Shown: positions 33,987 to 44,620, numbered from the stretch's first letter. The stretch is 64,000 nucleotides of DNA from Gnetum montanum (GCA_015680685.1 MNCI01014239.1:479827-543826); one strand, 5' to 3'. The notes: generated by a model from the letters alone, not told the origin. Numbers and translations: made by a program.

Positions 33987-34655
33987 ATTGAAAAAGCGGC
34001 GGTTAAGTGCCTGACCAGGCCCTTAAACGCGACTCCAATAAAGAATTGCACCGATTTAGAGCGACCATGTCTTTTTCAGCGACTCAATGCCACTAATGCG
34101 CGACTAAGGCGGCCCCTCGTTGTTGTGTTGCGACAAAGTTGCCGCAACTGTAGAAAATGGCCTTGTTTTAATTGCAACACCTAACAAATTGCGAATAACT
34201 TCAGCAACCCTCATCAATTGAAGTCAAACTCGAATTGAATGCAAATTTGATTTAGATTGCTTGAGGAGTATTTTCAATTTGGGGTTTTCGATTTAGGGTT
34301 GGACGACAAAAACTTCTAGAATATATCCTGCTGCCAAAAACTCCTAGAATATCTCTTGTGCAGGCCCTTATATTTGCGCTGCTGTGGATGCTCAATGATT
34401 TTTTAATCTCAAATTTGCAGATTTAAACTTTTGCAACTTACCTGAGAATCATAGATGCTGTGAGATTCATAGTTGCATTATTTATTTATTCCAGCATATT
34501 TGGCACAGCGGTAGAAACTCTATTTTGCAATATTCTTGCCGGTATTCACTCGAAACTAGATGCCCAAGTGGAATTCGGAGCACAGTGAACTAGATGCCCA
34601 AGGTACGCCTTTATGAGGATGCCGACTACGACTCGACTACCACAACTTTAACACT
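33987..34655. other. Insertion splitting the UGT relic
   Basis: About 670 bp separate two pieces that are adjacent in intact UGTs. The left half is CG-rich (gcggcggttaagtgcc, gcgactaaggcggcccc) and the right half AT-rich. A direct repeat, actagatgcccaag, occurs at 34555 and 34589. No terminal inverted repeat, poly-A tail or target duplication could be made out, so the type of element is unknown. Confidence 0.45.
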
Positions 34656-35214
34656 GGTGCGTGGTGCGCAAGGACGACCTGCGGGAGGTGACTCTGGGTC
34701 TGGAGCAGAGCGGCGTGGCGTTCCTGTGGGCGCTGCGCCGCTGCAGGGAAGCGCTGCCGGCCGGATTCGAACGCCGGATCGTTGCTCGCGGCTGCGGCGT
34801 TGTGGTGCAGGAATGGGTGCCGCAGCGACGGATCCTGGCGCACCGCAACGTAGTCGCCTTCGTGAGCCACTGCGGATGGAACTCCGTCATGGAGGGCGCC
34901 ATGATGGGAGTGCCCGTGGTCGCCGTTCCGATGCAGTACGAGCAGGGCCTGAATGCGCGTGGAGCCACTGCGTATTTGCAGTTGGACGTTGAGGTGCCAC
35001 GCGACTCGCGTGGAAAGCTCCATCGCGACGACGTGTGCGCGCCGTGACGAGAGTCGCAGTGGACTCCGGCGATGCCGAAACTGCGCGTATTCGGCAGAGG
35101 GTCAAGGAGATAAGCCACGTGCTGCAGCGGGATATTATGTGCGCCGGTGGATCCCAGGACGTCCATATTCGCAAATTCGTAGAGCTCATCCCTAGTTTGA
35201 CCATACCACTGTGA
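34656..35214 (+). pseudogene. UDP-glycosyltransferase pseudogene, part 3 (PSPG box, C-terminus)
   Basis: LREVTLGLEQSGVAFLWALR leads into a complete 44-residue plant secondary-product glycosyltransferase box. It opens WVPQRRILAH, has AFVSHCGWNSVMEG in the middle and closes GVPVVAVPMQYEQ, with the conserved HCGWNS and final Glu-Gln. The last Gln is usually linked to UDP-glucose use. After LHRDDV a single-base shift moves the frame to VRAVTRVAVDSG and RKFVELIPSL, ending at TGA 35212-35214. The piece is strikingly GC- and CG-rich against its AT-rich surroundings. The box itself is undamaged although the gene is broken elsewhere. Confidence 0.92.
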
Positions 35215-36779
35215 CTCTGACGTAGCGCTCGCATCTTAATAAGTTATATTTTTGGATCATATGCTGCTGTCACCGAGTTTAACAAAACGATTCCCATGTA
35301 CTCTGGTGCTTGGAAACCGCAACGTGTTCTCCCTTCAATTTTACTTATTTGACGACAGATATGCATGACATCTTTCATCAGGCACTAAAGTTTTTCCCTA
35401 AATAAGATGGGACGAGTTTTTCACAAATTTTGTATCTGGAAGAAATCTTCCTGCGACACAAATTCAGCTCGGTATTGAAAATGAGTCCAAAATTGGGCGA
35501 TTCGAAAGAGTCGGATAGAAAACTCGGTAGATATTAAATTATTATTCTAATTAAACTCTAATAAAACACAAAGTTTTCAAATTTTTTATCAGCTAAGATT
35601 TAACTCTGAATAAAGGATAGAGCTGTAACATTTTCACCAATGATTTTTACTACGCCCCCGGTTGGATTTTCATTGACTTGCTTTAAACCTTTTTAATTTT
35701 TTCTTATTTTTAGTCATTAATGGCATAAACCAAAGAAAAATACAAATATACAATTAGAAAAAACAAAGAAAACAACCTTAAGATAATCTGGCACCAAGCT
35801 AAAAACAGTGTTCTATCTTACCAACTTTTGCTAAAATATCTTGCTAACTTGTTAAAACATTTTATAGATCATGACAGACTTAGTTGTTGAGATTGCAAAT
35901 TGTGATTTTTGATTATAAATGAATTGTAGGTTGCGTTGCAGGTTTTAAAGTTTGTTAATAGGTTAGAAAGTGGAACTTCTGATGCTTTCTCAAGGAATAA
36001 AAAGGAAAAGGATTTTAGCATAAAATCAAAAACATTTAATCAAGTTTTATAATGTTTAAAATTAAAAATATTGATAAATTTTAATATATTTTAAAATACA
36101 TTGAGTTTTTCTACCGAGTCATCTTATTCCACCAGCTTTTCAGAGTCATTTCTAAAGCCAAGTTGAGAATTTCTCTGATTTTTTAATCATTGTTTTTGAC
36201 AGCAAATGTACAAGTTAAAACCTGAACTAAATAGAAGTGCTATAAAGATTTAAGTAACAAAAAGCATATTGTAGAGAGTGTGTTTTTTAATTTTATAATT
36301 TATTTTTTAAATTTTAAGTTTTATTACTTTTATATTTTAAATAAAACAATTAATTTGAATTGCCTAGTTAACTTGGATGGACAAGAGAGGCAAACCGACA
36401 TTCCCTGAACAAGGATTAATCATCTTTACAGAATCATTGTCTTTGAACCAAAAATTTTGTTTGTTAGTTTTAGAGAATACATTCATGGGGGATAATAACT
36501 CATAGTAATAACTGATTAAGTAAATGATCTACACCGTTAAATCTTGACTTCTATAACATAGACAGGTAGTTGTAGTAGTTAAAATAATTGAGATAAAGTT
36601 TTATTTGAAGAAACTGTTTTTGAAATAGTAGAGTAATATTTTATCCTTATGTTGATAAGATATTTTTTATTTTCAGTTAGAAGGTCATGATCTTATTCTT
36701 ATTATGATAATTAGGATCTCCATATATATTACTAGAAGAGATGGCTAAATAGTATTACTAGAAATAGTAATTTTAAAAC
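35215..36779. other. AT-rich DNA after the UGT relic, no gene seen
   Basis: No recognisable reading frame or terminal repeat. Contains long A/T runs near 36040-36080 and 36290-36350. The region from 35215 to about 35500 may hold the former 3' UTR of the UGT. Confidence 0.45.
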
Positions 36780-37130
36780 TTGAAAATGTAGAATATTACT
36801 AGAAGAGAGATTGCACAATATAGTCATTAGAGGAAGACTCGAAACAACTTTTGTTTCCAATAAGTTACAAGAATGGTATCTTACATGGTTTAGGCATGTG
36901 TAAAGAAGATCAAATAAAGTGTCTATATTATATTGCTACATCACTATTCTAGAAAAGCCATCAAAAGGAAGACCAAAAAAGACATGGGACAAAACAATTG
37001 AAAATGATCTGAACAAATTACAAACAAACAAATTGCTCTTGATAAATGTGAATGACCAAAAGAAACTCATGTAGCCAACCCTATTTTGTTGGGACAAGGT
37101 TAGGATGATGATGATAACAACTAAGTATTA
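36780..37130 (+). mobile_element. LINE (L1-type) 3' end fragment
   Basis: Plus-strand reading gives NKLQEWYLTWFRHV, then KPSKGRPKKTWDKTIENDL and KLM-PTLFCWDKV. This is the well-known C-terminal tail of plant L1-type ORF2, in which LRWFGH, GRPKKTW and a final TLFCWDK-type block recur. It ends in a short gatgatgatgat run, the usual simple tail. It is 5'-truncated, as most LINE copies are. Confidence 0.75.
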
Positions 37131-38199
37131 ATCAAACCCATTACTTTATAGTTCAACTATATTGAATATATATTAGCTACTAATAAAAGTATTTCATATC
37201 TAAATTGAGTTTTGACCTTCAACTCATTGAATTAATGGAAATTGTTTTTAAACTCTTTTATTTTTCTTGGATATGACTATTATGTTATTATCTAAATTCC
37301 ACAAAAGTATTATGGTGATCATATATCTTGAGAGGAAAATCACCGCATGATGTAAGTATTTTGATCTTTATGTCATAGGTAAATCTTTTATGCATTAATT
37401 GATTTTATTGGAATTGAATTTAAAAAATTTCACGACCATTTCATGCTCAACAATGAGCTTATTAGCAATTAATAATAAAATTATACGATAACTAATTATG
37501 ATGTGAAAGTTAAGGACAAGGTCAAAGGAGAAATTAAAGCTTTCCCCAATTTAAAAGAATTACAATGTCTTAATTAAAATTAAAACTAATTACAATAATA
37601 AATGCATAAATATTTTGAAATCAAAACTAAAAGTTAATGTTTTACTCATTAGTGACCATGACGAAATAACTAATTTAGTATTTTATCTTTTTGTTATGAA
37701 GGTTGTAGTCACTCTTGAAAAAGCCTTGCACAACCAAACATGTCTTGAATAACCAATCTTTCCTTGTACATCAAATGGATCTAATTTTTGGAACCATGAT
37801 GAATATATGCAAAGGTACAATTTCATAGGGGAAGACACGAATTAAAATATAATAAAATATTTAAATTATATTTTTATTTATTTTTTTAAATTTTAAATTT
37901 ATTAAATATTATTTTCCATTTAATTTAAATAAAAAGAATCCTCTAAGCATGTGATGGGCTTCTGTTGGCGCTCACGCTTCAAGTACACACCGTATGTGGA
38001 AATCTTCTTCGGGATTCATGAATCCCCAGTGTATAAATCCTCCTGAATCTGATTCTTTTGATCTATATGTTACGGCATCTCATATGCTGTGTGTTGAAAT
38101 ATTTTATAGTTTTTAAGACACGCAGGTGCTCCAGACGGTTTAGCAACGGTAATGCCTCTCAGAGTTCAACTTAAAATGTTACTCTAAAGATAGCAAGTT
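37131..38199. other. AT-rich DNA, no gene seen
   Basis: Only A/T-rich sequence with short palindromic AT runs (37860-37930). CG content rises from about 37960 (gttggcgctcacgcttc), which marks the edge of the less mutated compartment. Confidence 0.4.
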
Positions 38200-38489
38200 G
38201 ATCAATATAGGCATTTATTAAAAATGTTTTAGTTGAATCTATTTTGCAGGTAACCTTCGCTGGTCAATATAGGAGTTTTATTAAAAATGTTTTAGATGAA
38301 TCTATTTTGCAGCTAAGCTTCGCATGTTTAAGAAAGGCTGACACGGGAAACAAAGAATCGCACTTTCAGTATGACTGGCATAGTGGTATGTGCAATGCGT
38401 CTAAAAAGAAAAAAAATGTTTTATATCAGAATGAAGAAATATTGCAAACGCGTAAATCTATGACAGAAACCTGTGTCCACGACGCATAG
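38200..38489 (+). repeat. 62-bp tandem duplication and short open frame
   Basis: The unit with tcaatatagg, attaaaaatgttttag and gaatctattttgcag occurs twice (38200-38261 and 38262-38324). Each copy ends in a ttttgcag splice-acceptor-like site. An 81-codon frame (38244-38489) runs through the second copy (LSFACLRKADTGNKESHFQY) and stops at TAG. I do not recognise the peptide. It may be an exon of a lost gene, or chance. Confidence 0.5.
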
Positions 38490-38561
38490 ATTTGCATGGG
38501 TTTCTAATTATAGTTGAGATACCACGTTATGAGAAAAGTTAAGATCTATGCATCAAAGAAT

Positions 38562-38741
38562 CTGACTCGTGGACGGAAGGAATCCAGGATTTGTGCTTCT
38601 GAACGTGTTTGGGTAAGTGTGCCTCAAGAAAAAGTGGGGACATGTTTGTAGCTGACTCGTGGACGGAAGGAATCCAGGATTTGTGCTTCTGAACGTGTTT
38701 GGGTAAGTGTGCCTCAAGAAAAAGTGGGGACATGTTTGTAG
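38562..38741. repeat. Perfect 2 x 90-bp tandem duplication
   Basis: 38562-38651 and 38652-38741 appear identical base for base, beginning ctgactcgtggacggaagg and ending gacatgtttgtag. The lack of differences means a very recent duplication or an assembly artefact. No gene was recognised in it. Confidence 0.9.
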
Positions 38742-39220
38742 CAGGGGGACGTGATAAAGAAAATTTAAATAGATTAGTTTTTTTTTTAAAATTAAATCCG
38801 ATGTATCATAAAAGAACATTGTAGAATATAGAACAAGTACAAAGTAAATTCAAATATTGTTAATGCTTAAAAATTACACAGAAGATTGCAATATCACCAT
38901 TAAGCAAGAAAATTTGCAAAGGTATAGAGGACATCAAATTCATTTCCTTAAGAGCCATAATCCAGCTAAACATACAATTTCTGCAACAACCAAAATGACA
39001 GCAATAAAATGAAACCCTTTTGTTCCTCAATCCAATCTTTCCAAGAATGAAATTAAGCCTCAAGCCTCAACCAAATTTATAACCAAATCACATCTGCTAA
39101 TACTTTTGTTCAACAATGACCTGTGCGTAGCCCCATAGGGCCATATTGAAGACGACCACATTCTAAGAAGACATACCTAAACTAGGCACAGCCTAGTAAC
39201 TCACCTCACCTACGATGATT

Positions 39221-39322
39221 GAAAACCTTTAAGAGGCTGTGGAATGGAAACTAGTCATGATGAAGGGGAAAGAAAACCTTTAAGAGGCTGTGGAATGGGA
39301 ACTAGTCATGATGAAGGGGAAA
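39221..39322. repeat. 2 x 51-bp tandem duplication
   Basis: gaaaacctttaagaggctgt through gatgaaggggaaa is present twice, head to tail, with one difference (ggaaact against gggaact). Confidence 0.9.
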
Positions 39323-39853
39323 GTAAAAACAGGGCCATTAGGTTGCATATCGCAATTGGCTCATAAGCAAACAGATTTTAAAACAAGTTGAACAACCATC
39401 CATCTATCATCATGTTCATGACTCATCACCCCGTTTTGCTTTTTCTTTTCTCATGACTTATGACCCATGACGATGACCCTGTTTTGCTTTCTCTTTTTTG
39501 AGCAGAGATATGAGAAAAAGAGCAAAAACCAGCAATGACCAGTAAACACGCGTGAATGTGAGTCACGGCGGCCTTCGGTTACTCCCTGTGTTTGTTTATT
39601 CATTAGTACTCCCTTGTTTCCTGTGATATGTGTCATGCCGATGCCATGAAGCCGGCTGGCCACGTAACCATGAAATGAAATTTCTGGTAAGATTCAGAAT
39701 AGGAAAAGATAGCTAAGATTTTAATTCACAATGCATACAGGCAAGAATACGAATACGAGGTAATGCAAGGTGACCATTTCAATGTATATGTATAGATCTA
39801 CACAAAATTTCATTGGAAATTATGAATTACGTACCAACACTTCGTCAAAATTT

Positions 39854-39917
39854 CTCATTGGGAATTTCCAGCACATAGTTGAAAACTCATTGGGAATTTC
39901 CAGCACATAGTTGAAAA
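39854..39917. repeat. 2 x 32-bp tandem duplication
   Basis: ctcattgggaatttccagca followed by catagttgaaaa is repeated head to tail, with a single base change at the end. Confidence 0.88.
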
Positions 39918-40416
39918 CTGATTGACGATTGCTGCGATGTCGTGTCAGGTTTTCGAGCCGGGTGTGGTTTGATTATTTTTTATTAATACCTGGAACTTTC
40001 TTTTTGACCGTGATTGCTGCATCTTAGCATAAATATTAGAAACTTTAAATTTAAATTTAAATTATTTTTAAATTGAATTACTCCAATGATGAAAAGGAAG
40101 GGTGCCCTGCTGTTTGCACTTCCCACTGAAAATCCTTTGGCCATCTGTCACTAATGCGAAGATCTATTACCAAATTTTTTTATATCTATAAAATCAAAGC
40201 AAACCAATTGTGCACCAACTTCTGGTTCAACCCAGAAAAACGCAAGATTCGGCTGGAGAACCAAGTAATTTCAACCATGCCAAAAGGCATGAATTATTAA
40301 AAATACCTTGAAGATCAACTACGAGTGGCCAGGTTAACCATGGGAAGTTAACAGGCTACTTAAAGTTCAATCTTACTAATTATGATAGTTGAACAAGATG
40401 TTCCAAACATATGATA

Positions 40417-40600
40417 CTACGGAAGCGAGAAAGACTTAAGGACGATGGTCTCCACGCCAAGGCCGGGGCCGAAGCCGAACAGAACACCCAAGTCGTATCC
40501 CTCGCCAGTGGTGGAGCAGCCGTTGTCGACGGACCATTTTCGGAGCTCGTACAGAATAATGAGTACTTGGGCAACTGATACCATTTCGGGGCGCCCGTGT
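40417..40600 (-). pseudogene. Chalcone-synthase-type polyketide synthase, C-terminal fragment
   Basis: On the minus strand about 57 residues read [18 protein letters not shown], then [20 protein letters not shown] and [12 protein letters not shown], then TAG (stop at 40417-40419). This is the C-terminal signature of type III polyketide synthases of the chalcone/stilbene synthase family, in which GFGPG-L-x-V-E-T is nearly invariant. Such enzymes condense a CoA-linked starter with malonyl-CoA at the entry to flavonoid or stilbene synthesis. The catalytic Cys, His and Asn regions lie earlier in the protein and are absent, because similarity stops near 40600. With about 330 residues missing it is a gene fragment. 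The frame is intact and GC-rich, like the UGT relic 5 kb away. Confidence 0.88.
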
Positions 40601-41256
40601 ACAGAATTTATAGGTTTTCATTTTATTGATTTTAGCAATCGGAATGACCTGCACAGTAAGTTCGTTGAGGCAGAGTGATATTGTAGTATAATAATTTGGT
40701 GAGGATCTCGTTAGTTCCTACGATTGATTGTTTTATACTAACCCTACCCGTGGATATAATGTATCCTACTAATCCAGGTCCCTGGACCTAGAAATCTGCG
40801 ATTAATGGCAACGCAACATTAAAGCGCATTTAAAATTAAAGCGGATTTAAAATCGGATATTTGATCCAATGAATATTGTATATTGCTAATTATAAACTAA
40901 AATTTATATATTTGATTTTTCACTGAGCTGTTAGATAAAAAAAAATAGAAATTGCCTACAAGAACATGAGTGCATATAAGTTGTCTGCTTTGTTAATATC
41001 GAACTATTTTTAATCTGATATTTATACCGATTTGTTTCCATTTTCCTTATAAAAAGAGTTGATGATTTACCAATCCAATCCAATTTTTCAATCTATAATC
41101 ACTTACCTCATCTTAATTAATTTTTCAATCCATATTTTATCCTCATCTTAATTAATTTTAGATATAAGATGCAAGTGAGGGTTCTTTTTGCAATACAGGT
41201 TACATTAAAAACTTTTTAGAAGCTTCTCCTTTAAAATAAATGTATTTTAAACCACA

Positions 41257-41514
41257 TTGCAGAAAATGACGATAAAAAAGAAAGACATATTCCAACCCTG
41301 CTTCCACGACCCTGAGCGCTGGCGGAGCTGGCATGTCTTGAAAACCGCTGAGACAGAAACAGATGATACGTTTTCACGCTGCCCGACCAGAACGCGTCCG
41401 AAAACATGTTTTCAACTAACAATCCACAACGAAGAAACATCGGAGATCACAAATTGCGGTAAGAAGGCGTTTCTGGAGCGCATAGGTTTGGAGGGGCCAA
41501 CGATGGCACGTTAG
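41257..41514 (+). other. Unrecognised 85-codon open frame
   Basis: Follows an acceptor-like ccacattgcag and reads KKKDIFQPCFHDPERWRSWH, ending GPTMAR. It is CG-rich compared with its flanks. No family is recognised. It could be an exon of a lost gene or a chance frame; the opposite strand is open too. Confidence 0.25.
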
Positions 41515-41573
41515 CCCACATGGATTTCCTGACCATCACCCTAGCATAACCATAAATAGGAATCTGCCATTTT

Positions 41574-41855
41574 ATATAGTGCAAGTCAACAAAAACAAAA
41601 ACTCGGTCCCAGTTTACAAATTACGAGAAACATAAATGCATATTCTCAGACCAACATAAAGGGAAATCTGGCTGTTCACATGGTTCCCCATGCTGCTAGT
41701 GGACACAAGTTTAGCATTTTGAGACGGTGAAATTAAACTAAAATCATAAAGCATCCATGCATGTTGCCATATTTGATGCACCATCGCTGTTTCTGACCGA
41801 CTGTTAAAAGGGTATTGCAGGCTTGAAAGGAGGTTATGAGTAATGAGCACTTGAG
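41574..41855. repeat. Duplicated segment, copy 1 (paired with 44330-44620)
   Basis: About 280 bp align with 44330-44620 in the same orientation, from gtcaa-aaac-cggtcccagttt to ggaggttatgagtaatgagca. This copy keeps CG and CAG words (cgagaaac, ccatgctgctag, gaccgactg) where the other copy mostly has TG, CA or TAG. The peptide on the minus strand (MVHQIWQHAWML) is not recognised. Confidence 0.7.
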
Positions 41856-42107
41856 CAGGCCATGAATTTACAACCGGAATGGCCCTCCGAACACGTTAAT
41901 TGACAGAAGCGGAGAGATTTTATGAGTGGAATGGCCTGCAGAGCAAGTTCATTTGCATAAATGCCTGCGTATCACTAGGTGGTGAGTAGCGTGAACACAC
42001 TTTACGACTGCAATGGCTAAATTAAGAATACCAAAGATATGTTATTGCATCTCGGATCTTGCATGGAAAGATTTTAATCATTTCAGCGTATGCATATATA
42101 TTAAATG

Positions 42108-42232
42108 CTGCTTTGAAAGTTGCAACGCAGATGCTTCTCTTCATTTCAGATGAGAAAGCTAGTTAATGCGTATGCAGATGTACTAAAGGCCTGCTTTGCA
42201 AGTTGCAACAAGGATGCTTCTCATAATTTCAT
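42108..42232 (+). repeat. Short direct repeat, ctgctttg-aagttgcaac
   Basis: ctgctttgaaagttgcaacg with gatgcttctc (from 42108) recurs 82 bases later as ctgctttgcaagttgcaaca with gatgcttctc (from 42190). The first copy ends in cttcatttcag, which could serve as a splice acceptor. Confidence 0.6.
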
Positions 42233-42234
42233 GA

Positions 42235-42426
42235 AAACGCTTGGTGATTATAGTGTCTGTAGGAGAAAATTTGTATACGAATCCAAATTCACTGTCCGTG
42301 AAACCCTTTCACGATGATCAACGGTTGATTACAATGATTGAAAAGGATGATGAAATATTTCAGGCCATCAACGAAAAAGTGAAGAAAGAATGTGCCCATG
42401 ATGATCTGCGCATTCCATCATATTAA
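42235..42426 (+). other. Unrecognised 63-codon open frame, possible last exon
   Basis: Plus-strand frame LVIIVSVGENLYTNPNSLSV, continuing FHDDQRLITMIEKDDEIFQA and ending LRIPSY, TAA. It has a mixed, protein-like composition with an acidic helix near the end. No ATG start is obvious, and a splice acceptor (cttcatttcag) lies about 85 bases upstream of the frame's opening. I do not recognise the family. Confidence 0.3.
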
Positions 42427-42610
42427 AAAGGAAATTCACTTAAAATTTAAAGATAAGAAGACATCACATATGAAAGCTCATCGTCATCTCCTTTGCTTAA
42501 AAAGAATGTGAATAAGACATCTTTAATTAGCTGGCTAAAAGAATCCTAGTACCAAACCTGCAATTTTTTAGGTTAATTGTGAAGCATATTTATTTTATGA
42601 AAATAAAAGT

Positions 42611-42706
42611 TTGAATAAGTTTAGGAACTAAGATTTGGGTTTGAGCCTCATCACTTATTTGAATAAGTTTAGGAACTAAGATTTGGGTTTGAGCCTCATC
42701 ACATCC
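42611..42706. repeat. 2 x 48-bp tandem duplication within a SINE
   Basis: ttgaataagtttaggaacta through ttgagcctcatcactta occurs twice, head to tail, almost identical. It duplicates the B-box-containing head of the SINE that continues to about 42800. Confidence 0.88.
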
Positions 42707-42800
42707 ACTAAAATAGTTTAGGCTTTCACTCATCTACTAACCCTCTTGGACCTCTTTTTGCAGAATAAGGATGAGCGGTGTGGTTCTAGGTGATGATCCT
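42630..42800 (+). mobile_element. SINE copy 3
   Basis: B-box-like gggtttgagcctcatc, then ctcatctactaaccctcttggacct, aaggatgagcggtgtggttc and gatgatcc match the body of the 26418 copy. The head is duplicated (42611-42706). Confidence 0.65.
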
Positions 42801-43209
42801 GAAAAGGTTGAAAAGACCTCTTATCAATTAAGAAACTTAAATTGAAATTGAAATTTTATTATATCTATAGACTTTCTAAATCTATTAGATAGTAAAAATA
42901 TACATGCTATGAGTTTTGAAAACAATATTAAAAAATCACAAACTAGTCATGGTAATATTTGGAACAAATCAACCGAATTTGCAACTGGAATATTTCATTT
43001 ATGTCCAATGTTAAAAAAAATTTGTGTACTCCATATTTCACATATTTATTTGATAAGGTTGGACCCGAGTAGCACACCCATAAAAAATAATTGGTTGAAT
43101 ATTGGCATGATCAAGATGCTTTTAGATATCCCAACTTAGAATAGACTCCTTCATATATTTGCTTTTTTATAAAAAAGAAGAAGAAAACTTTCATATCTCT
43201 TGTAACTAT

Positions 43210-44010
43210 TTAAGTAATGCACTCATCCCATTTGTAATTACAGAAGTATTCTATGCCAAGATATTTGCAAAAGGAAGTTTTGTCTACATGTTTATTTCCT
43301 ATAGTAAAANTAAGATATTTGCAAAAGGAAGTTTTGTCTACATGTTTATTTCCTATAGTAAAATTATACATCTTATTAAGTGTGCCACAAACTATGATTT
43401 TAGTTTTTTGGACATTCACTTTTATTCCTAAATGCTTACAAAAGTCATCAACAATATTAAGCATATGCTACAATACTTTCATTGAATTTAGAATTAAGAC
43501 AACATCATTAGCATAAAGTAAGAATTTAACAAGACTTTTTCTTATTGTAATTGCAAATTGACTTAGTATTTTATACATCCATTATTCAAGTTCATAAATT
43601 AAAAATCAAAAATAAAGTAGGAGAAACAGAATATCCTTGTTCAACACCAACAAAACTATTAGATAAAATTTTTTCTTGTCCATTTGTAAATTGTATGCAT
43701 ACCTCTTTGTAAAGTTTTTGAATGGTGGATAACAAAGTGATGAGAACTTAGAAATTTTTCAAGCACCTTCATAACTTGCTTCAAATGATAGAATTATAGG
43801 CCTTTGAGAAATCTACAAAGCATATACATGTTTTCTTCTATGAAATTTTTGCTATTTTAATAAGATATTTTAAACTGATGAGATAATATATAGAAGAATG
43901 TTATCATCTAAATCTTACTTGGAAAATTCTATGTATCTTATTTTCGTCAACTCATCTTTCAAGTATGAATTCTAAAGAAGTGCCCAAAAGCTTAGTAAAA
44001 ATATTACTAA
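43210..44010 (-). pseudogene. LINE (L1-type) reverse transcriptase fragment
   Basis: The minus strand shows RT blocks in order: LLGTSLEFILER (about 43970), CICFVDFSKAYNSII (about 43820), IQKLYKEVCIQFTNGQEK, then GVEQGYSVSPT (about 43620), then FLLYANDVVLIL and CKHLGIKVNVQKTKIIV (about 43400-43530). The catalytic YADD block has become YAND, so it is inactive. L1-type RT copies RNA directly at a nicked target. A false-looking duplication around the single N at 43310 adds about 54 bases to the frame. Both LINE ends are missing. Confidence 0.82.
43258..43363. other. Assembly artefact: 52-bp duplicate around a single N
   Basis: 43258-43309 and 43312-43363 are identical (aagatatttgcaaaaggaag to tatagtaaaa), separated by N at 43310 and one t. 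This is what an unmerged overlap at a contig join looks like. Confidence 0.85.
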
Positions 44011-44088
44011 TATTAATAAATTTATAATTAATCAGATACTTTTTGTTTCTTTTTTTAGAGAGCATGATTACTTTATTAATAGGGACCA

Positions 44089-44190
44089 TCACTTGGAGTG
44101 ATGGTAAGGTACTTGTTTCTTAAGTCATAAGACCTCAATTTAAGCTTGGGCAAAGCTACTCAAAAGAGGTTAGGCTTAAGTAAAAATTTT
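44089..44190 (+). mobile_element. SINE copy 4 (head)
   Basis: gggaccatcacttggagtgatggtaaggtac carries the A-box-like word, and tcaatttaagcttgggcaaa the B-box-like word, as in the 26418 copy. The 3' half is missing after about 44190. It lies just beyond the start of the LINE RT fragment. Confidence 0.7.
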
Positions 44191-44329
44191 TAAATGAAAG
44201 AGATTAGGATTGGTTAAGAATTATTTGGTTCAATTTCTTTTTGGTTCAAATTTTTTTTATTAAAAATTATAATTGATTAAAATTTTTTCATGAAATTTTT
44301 ATTAAACATAAACAAGAATATGGTATTTT

Positions 44330-44620
44330 ACATAGTCCAAGTCAATGTAAATAGAAACTTGGTTCCAATTTACAAATTATAGTGAGGTGGAACATAAAAG
44401 CATACCCTCACACCAACATAAATGATAGTTTGGTTGTTTACATGATTCCACCTGCTACTAGTGGACACAATTTTAGCATTTTGAGATGTTGAAATTAAAC
44501 TAAAATCATAAAACATCCAAGTATTCTATCATATTTGATGTACCATCACAATTTTTGACTAACTATAAAGAGGGTATTGTGGGCTTGCAAGGAGGTAATG
44601 AGTAATGAGCAATTATTTCT
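44330..44620. repeat. Duplicated segment, copy 2 (paired with 41574-41855)
   Basis: Aligns with copy 1 along its length, but nearly all CG sites and several CAG/CTG sites are changed by transitions (gaccgactg to gactaacta, for example). The two copies therefore aged under different mutation regimes. Confidence 0.7.

Noticed and set aside
34594-35234. Five other overlapping frames (115-172 codons) over the PSPG region
   Set aside because: Same GC effect; only the frame with WVPQ and HCGWNS is meaningful.
38539-38819. Minus-strand repeated peptide (two copies of a SWIPSVHES-type unit)
   Set aside because: It is only the translation of the perfect 90-bp DNA duplication. No protein family is recognised and the strand is arbitrary.
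40380-40678. Plus-strand frame [19 protein letters not shown] and two other minus frames over the chalcone synthase piece
   Set aside because: They are shadows of the minus-strand frame that contains the [10 protein letters not shown] signature.
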